From: CAZSDP01 sp964605665
GTDB taxonomy: Bacteria > Planctomycetota > UBA8108 > UBA1146
Assembly (NCBI GenBank): GCA_964605665.1
Contig: CAZSDP010000017.1
Location: forward strand, 35,499 to 99,498
Length of the DNA stretch: 64,000 nucleotides
Reading direction: 5' to 3'
Shown: positions 61,684 through 64,000 of the stretch, in pieces
Layout: each line of letters opens with the position of its first letter
Position numbering within the stretch: the first letter of the stretch is position 1
Position numbers and translations under genes: made by a program
Notes under the pieces: model-generated
The model's database searches: none
The model's input: only the letters and a program-made list of their open reading frames with translations
Told to the model about the DNA's origin: nothing

Positions 61684-63375
61684 ATGCGGTGGCTTGGAGT
61701 CTGTTTGATCTTCTTCTCCCCCCTGGAGGCAGGTTCCGGACGATCTGAACCGGAAAACGTCGTTCAACAAGAGAGTCAGGCGCAGCAGGGAAAGAGTGCA
61801 GACTTGCAGCAGCAAAACCTCCAGGAGGCGGCTGCGGTGGCTGGACTCTCGTTCACCGAATCGGAGTTGGAGATGATGCTCCCGGGGGTGATCGAGAATC
61901 TGCAGGGCTTTGAAAAGATGCGCGAACGGAAGCTGGCGAACTCGGTGCTCCCCGCCTACCGATACTCACCAATTCTTCCGGGGATCTCCGTACGCCAGTC
62001 CGAGATGACAGGAGCCCCGATCGAGCTTCCGAAGGAGGTCGAGAGACCGAGTGACCTGGCCGAGCTCGCTTATGCCGACATTCCGACCCTAGCGGCACTG
62101 ATCAAGAGTCGTCAAGTCACCTGCGTGGAGCTCGCGGAACTGTCGATCGCCAGGCTTCGAGCACTCGACCCAACCCTTAAGTGTGTCGTAACTCTGACGG
62201 AGGAGCGGGCTCTGGTTACCGCCAAGGGTTTGGATGCGGAGCTCGCTGAAGGGAAGTGGCGTGGCCCTCTCCACGGTATTCCCTATGGGGCGAAAGATCT
62301 CTTTGCGGCGGCGGGAGCCAAAACGACTTGGGGCGCCAAGCCGTATCAGTCACAGCAATTCGAATTCGATGCCACAGTGATCACTCAGCTGGAGTCGGCC
62401 GGGGCAGTGCTCGTCGCAAAGCTCACTCTAGGAGCTCTGGCGATGGGGGATGTTTGGTTTGGCGGGACCACGAAGAATCCTTGGGATCTCGAGCAAGGAT
62501 CGAGTGGTTCATCGGCGGGGTCTGCGAGTGCAGTCGCTGCTGGTTGCGTTCCCTTCGCTCTCGGGACCGAGACTTTGGGTTCGATTGTGAGCCCTTCACG
62601 GCGTTGTGGAGTGAGCGCGATTCGACCCACCTTTGGACGGATCAGTCGTCATGGTGCGATGGCGCTCTCGTGGACGATGGACAAAGTGGGTCCGATGGCG
62701 AGAACGATCCACGATGCGAGCTTGGTGTTAGAAGTGCTCGCGGGTCTCGATCGAAACGATCCCACCACCGTCGACCTACCATGCCCTGCACCGGGTGTTT
62801 TCGATCCAAAAGGGATGAAGGTGGGAGTTCCAAAAGGAGCCTTTGGAGGTCTTCGATCTTCGGAGAAGGAGCGACCGGAGATATTCGCTGAACTCACCGC
62901 GCTCGGAATTGAGCTGGTCGAGATCGAACTGCCGGAGTTCCCGATCTGGCCGATGATGGTGATCTTACATGCCGAGGCTGCGGCAGCGTTCGATGAGCTG
63001 ACTCGTTCGAACCGCGATGATGAACTGACTCGCCAGACCCCTGACGCATGGCCAAACTTCTTTCGAGTGGCTCGCTTGATCCCCGCGGTGGAATACATTC
63101 GCGCGAATCGCCTGCGTACTTTACTCAGTCAGGAGATGGCCCGAGTGATGGAGTCGGTGGATGCGATCGCGACCCCCGCTGCTCACGGAACTATCTTGGG
63201 AATCACCAACCTCACCGGCCATCCCAGTGTCGTGGCTCCTTGTGGATTCCGTGAGAATGGACGGCCCTATTCGATTCAATTCGTCGGACATCTCTACGAT
63301 GAGTCACGCCTTGCAGCCTTGGCTCGAGCGTGGCAGCAGAGTACGGAGTTCCACCTTCGTCATCCTGGACTCTGA
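61684..63375 (+). CDS. Secreted amidase (amidase signature family)
   Basis: 563 residues from ATG 61684 (a GTG three bases upstream is also possible). Signal MRWLGVCLIFFSPLEAGSG. A Gln-rich helical region of about 80 residues follows. Amidase signature domain from about 120: HGIPYGAKDLF (catalytic Lys), SSGSSAGSASAVAAG (cis-Ser region) and ETLGSIVSPS (nucleophile Ser). Members include GatA, fatty-acid amide hydrolase and peptide amidases; a signal peptide rules out a tRNA amidotransferase role. It starts 118 bp after the anchored HAD-like gene, so they may share a transcript. A hairpin terminator follows. Confidence 0.9.
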   Translation: MRWLGVCLIFFSPLEAGSGRSEPENVVQQESQAQQGKSADLQQQNLQEAAAVAGLSFTESELEMMLPGVIENLQGFEKMRERKLANSVLPAYRYSPILPGISVRQSEMTGAPIELPKEVERPSDLAELAYADIPTLAALIKSRQVTCVELAELSIARLRALDPTLKCVVTLTEERALVTAKGLDAELAEGKWRGPLHGIPYGAKDLFAAAGAKTTWGAKPYQSQQFEFDATVITQLESAGAVLVAKLTLGALAMGDVWFGGTTKNPWDLEQGSSGSSAGSASAVAAGCVPFALGTETLGSIVSPSRRCGVSAIRPTFGRISRHGAMALSWTMDKVGPMARTIHDASLVLEVLAGLDRNDPTTVDLPCPAPGVFDPKGMKVGVPKGAFGGLRSSEKERPEIFAELTALGIELVEIELPEFPIWPMMVILHAEAAAAFDELTRSNRDDELTRQTPDAWPNFFRVARLIPAVEYIRANRLRTLLSQEMARVMESVDAIATPAAHGTILGITNLTGHPSVVAPCGFRENGRPYSIQFVGHLYDESRLAALARAWQQSTEFHLRHPGL

Positions 63376-63418
63376 AGGGTGAATTCTCAGTCGGGGTCAA
63401 GTTGTAGAGATTGAAATT

Positions 63419-63447
63419 GGGGCGGAGACAGATGGTGTCTCCGCCCC
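63419..63447. terminator. Hairpin terminator after the amidase gene
   Basis: ggggcggagaca (63419-63430), loop gatgg, and its exact complement 63436-63447. A perfect 12-bp, GC-rich stem. Confidence 0.85.
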
Positions 63448-63870
63448 GACCACTCTTCGGGAAAGACCTCGCGTCTTCCCCTTCCTTGGGGGGGCACCCC
63501 GGCGCCGGTGGTGGTCCGGGTTGGGGTGACAGAGCAGCTCGAATGAGGGAGTCTGGAGATCGACTCTTTCGATCGGAAACCGCGAAGAGATCGGTAGCGG
63601 AACGATCTGTTTCGACGCGGTTTGTCCAAGGTGCAGACAACTTCGTGCGCGTGTTCTTGAACCGCGGCATTGCGGTGGCGCCGTGGTGCTCACGGTCTCG
63701 GTGTCCGATCGAGCTGCGGCAACTTGAGAAGAGATGAGAGTGGCAACGATCGGGCCTGGTCAGGCGGGATTTCGATCGATGGAGGTTAGGCGGGTCCACG
63801 CAGGGCTCCCCAAGAGACGTCGAGCGGTCGCGGAGCGTTGCAGTGCAGGGTACCTTTGTAAGGAGAGCGA
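63448..63870. other. Stretch without a supported gene near the right edge
   Basis: Open frames exist on both strands (plus 63411-63737, minus 63212-63874), but they overlap the terminator or the amidase and have Arg/Ser-rich compositions without pattern, as expected by chance in this G+C range. I do not call them. A G-rich track lies around 63486-63525. Confidence 0.4.
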
Positions 63871-64000
63871 TCACGGACGATGTTCTCGTCGGAGTTCCAG
63901 CTTCTCGGCCCGATTCCTGTTCAGCTCCCCGCTGAGGGACTCGTCGGGAAGGCCGCCACTCTTCGGCGCTGGAGCCTTCGGCGCAGGGATCATCAGCTCT
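63871..64000 (-). CDS. Possible C-terminal end of a gene cut by the window edge
   Basis: On the minus strand a frame enters from beyond 64000 and stops at 63871-63873. Its last 42 residues (Lys/Glu/Arg and Pro-rich, ending EKLELRREHRP) look like a disordered protein tail. A plus-strand start at ATG 63880 (AAGGAG 14 nt upstream) is an equally open alternative. Low confidence; the neighbouring sequence would decide. Confidence 0.3.
   Translation of the reverse strand, partial: ELMIPAPKAPAPKSGGLPDESLSGELNRNRAEKLELRREHRP

Noticed and set aside
1..64000. Genome-wide reassignment of UGA (for example to Gly or Trp)
   Set aside because: Many genes here end with TGA at the expected place, including the ATGA and GTGA overlaps in pstSCAB and sixA-ppx.

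Overview
The window looks like chromosomal DNA of a planctomycete or close relative. The evidence is a large PSCyt1/DUF1549/DUF1553 protein paired with a Tat-exported DUF1501 protein, two DUF1080 proteins, several secreted proteins ending in paired DxNxDG (dockerin-like) calcium loops with a Cys-Pro tail, and many lipoproteins. TGA is a normal stop here (the pst genes overlap through ATGA and GTGA). A run of 100 Ns at 60407-60506 inside a tandem repeat marks a scaffold join. I see no rRNA, tRNA, CRISPR array, prophage or insertion sequence.

Layout. 1-9.3 kb: the end of a DUF1080 protein, a SOUL haem-binding-like protein, a PPi-type phosphofructokinase, and a polyphosphate group (ppk1; ppx and sixA overlapping; a CHAD protein divergent from sixA). 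9.7-20.4 kb: two small overlapping membrane-anchored proteins, a DinB-like protein, a Tat-exported sugar isomerase-like protein, a lipoprotein metalloprotease, a cyclic-nucleotide-type pair (metallo-beta-lactamase phosphodiesterase-like enzyme and cNMP-binding-fold protein), a GroES-like protein, an ABC-2 transporter and a DUF1080 lipoprotein. 20.8-27.0 kb: PSCyt1, a methyltransferase and DUF1501. 27.1-35.4 kb: a complete phosphate regulon on the minus strand (porin, phoU, pstB, pstA, pstC, pstS, phoR, phoB). Matching 11-bp-spaced heptamers lie upstream of pstS and phoB, each followed 9-10 bp later by a TANNNT -10 hexamer. 35.4-53.7 kb: glnE, an FG-GAP-like secreted protein, three secreted cohesin-like/dockerin-like proteins, a von Willebrand A protein, an M1 aminopeptidase, a large unrecognised anchored protein and a lipoprotein gluzincin. 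53.9-64 kb: a thioredoxin/TPR protein with an in-frame UGA in its active site, a DUF4097 lipoprotein, a heterodimer-type ABC exporter, an anchored HAD-like protein and a secreted amidase.

How they work together. Phosphate is the main theme: uptake (porin, PstSCAB), sensing (PhoR/PhoB/PhoU) and storage or use as polyphosphate and pyrophosphate (PPK1, PPX, CHAD, PPi-PFK) lie within 35 kb. The second theme is export: signal peptides, Tat signals and lipoboxes are frequent.

The strongest unusual item is the thioredoxin-like gene at 53875-54939. Its CxxC motif reads W-(UGA)-G-P-C, and a SECIS-like hairpin starts 12 nt after the UGA. I read it as a selenoprotein. The selenocysteine machinery itself is not in this window.
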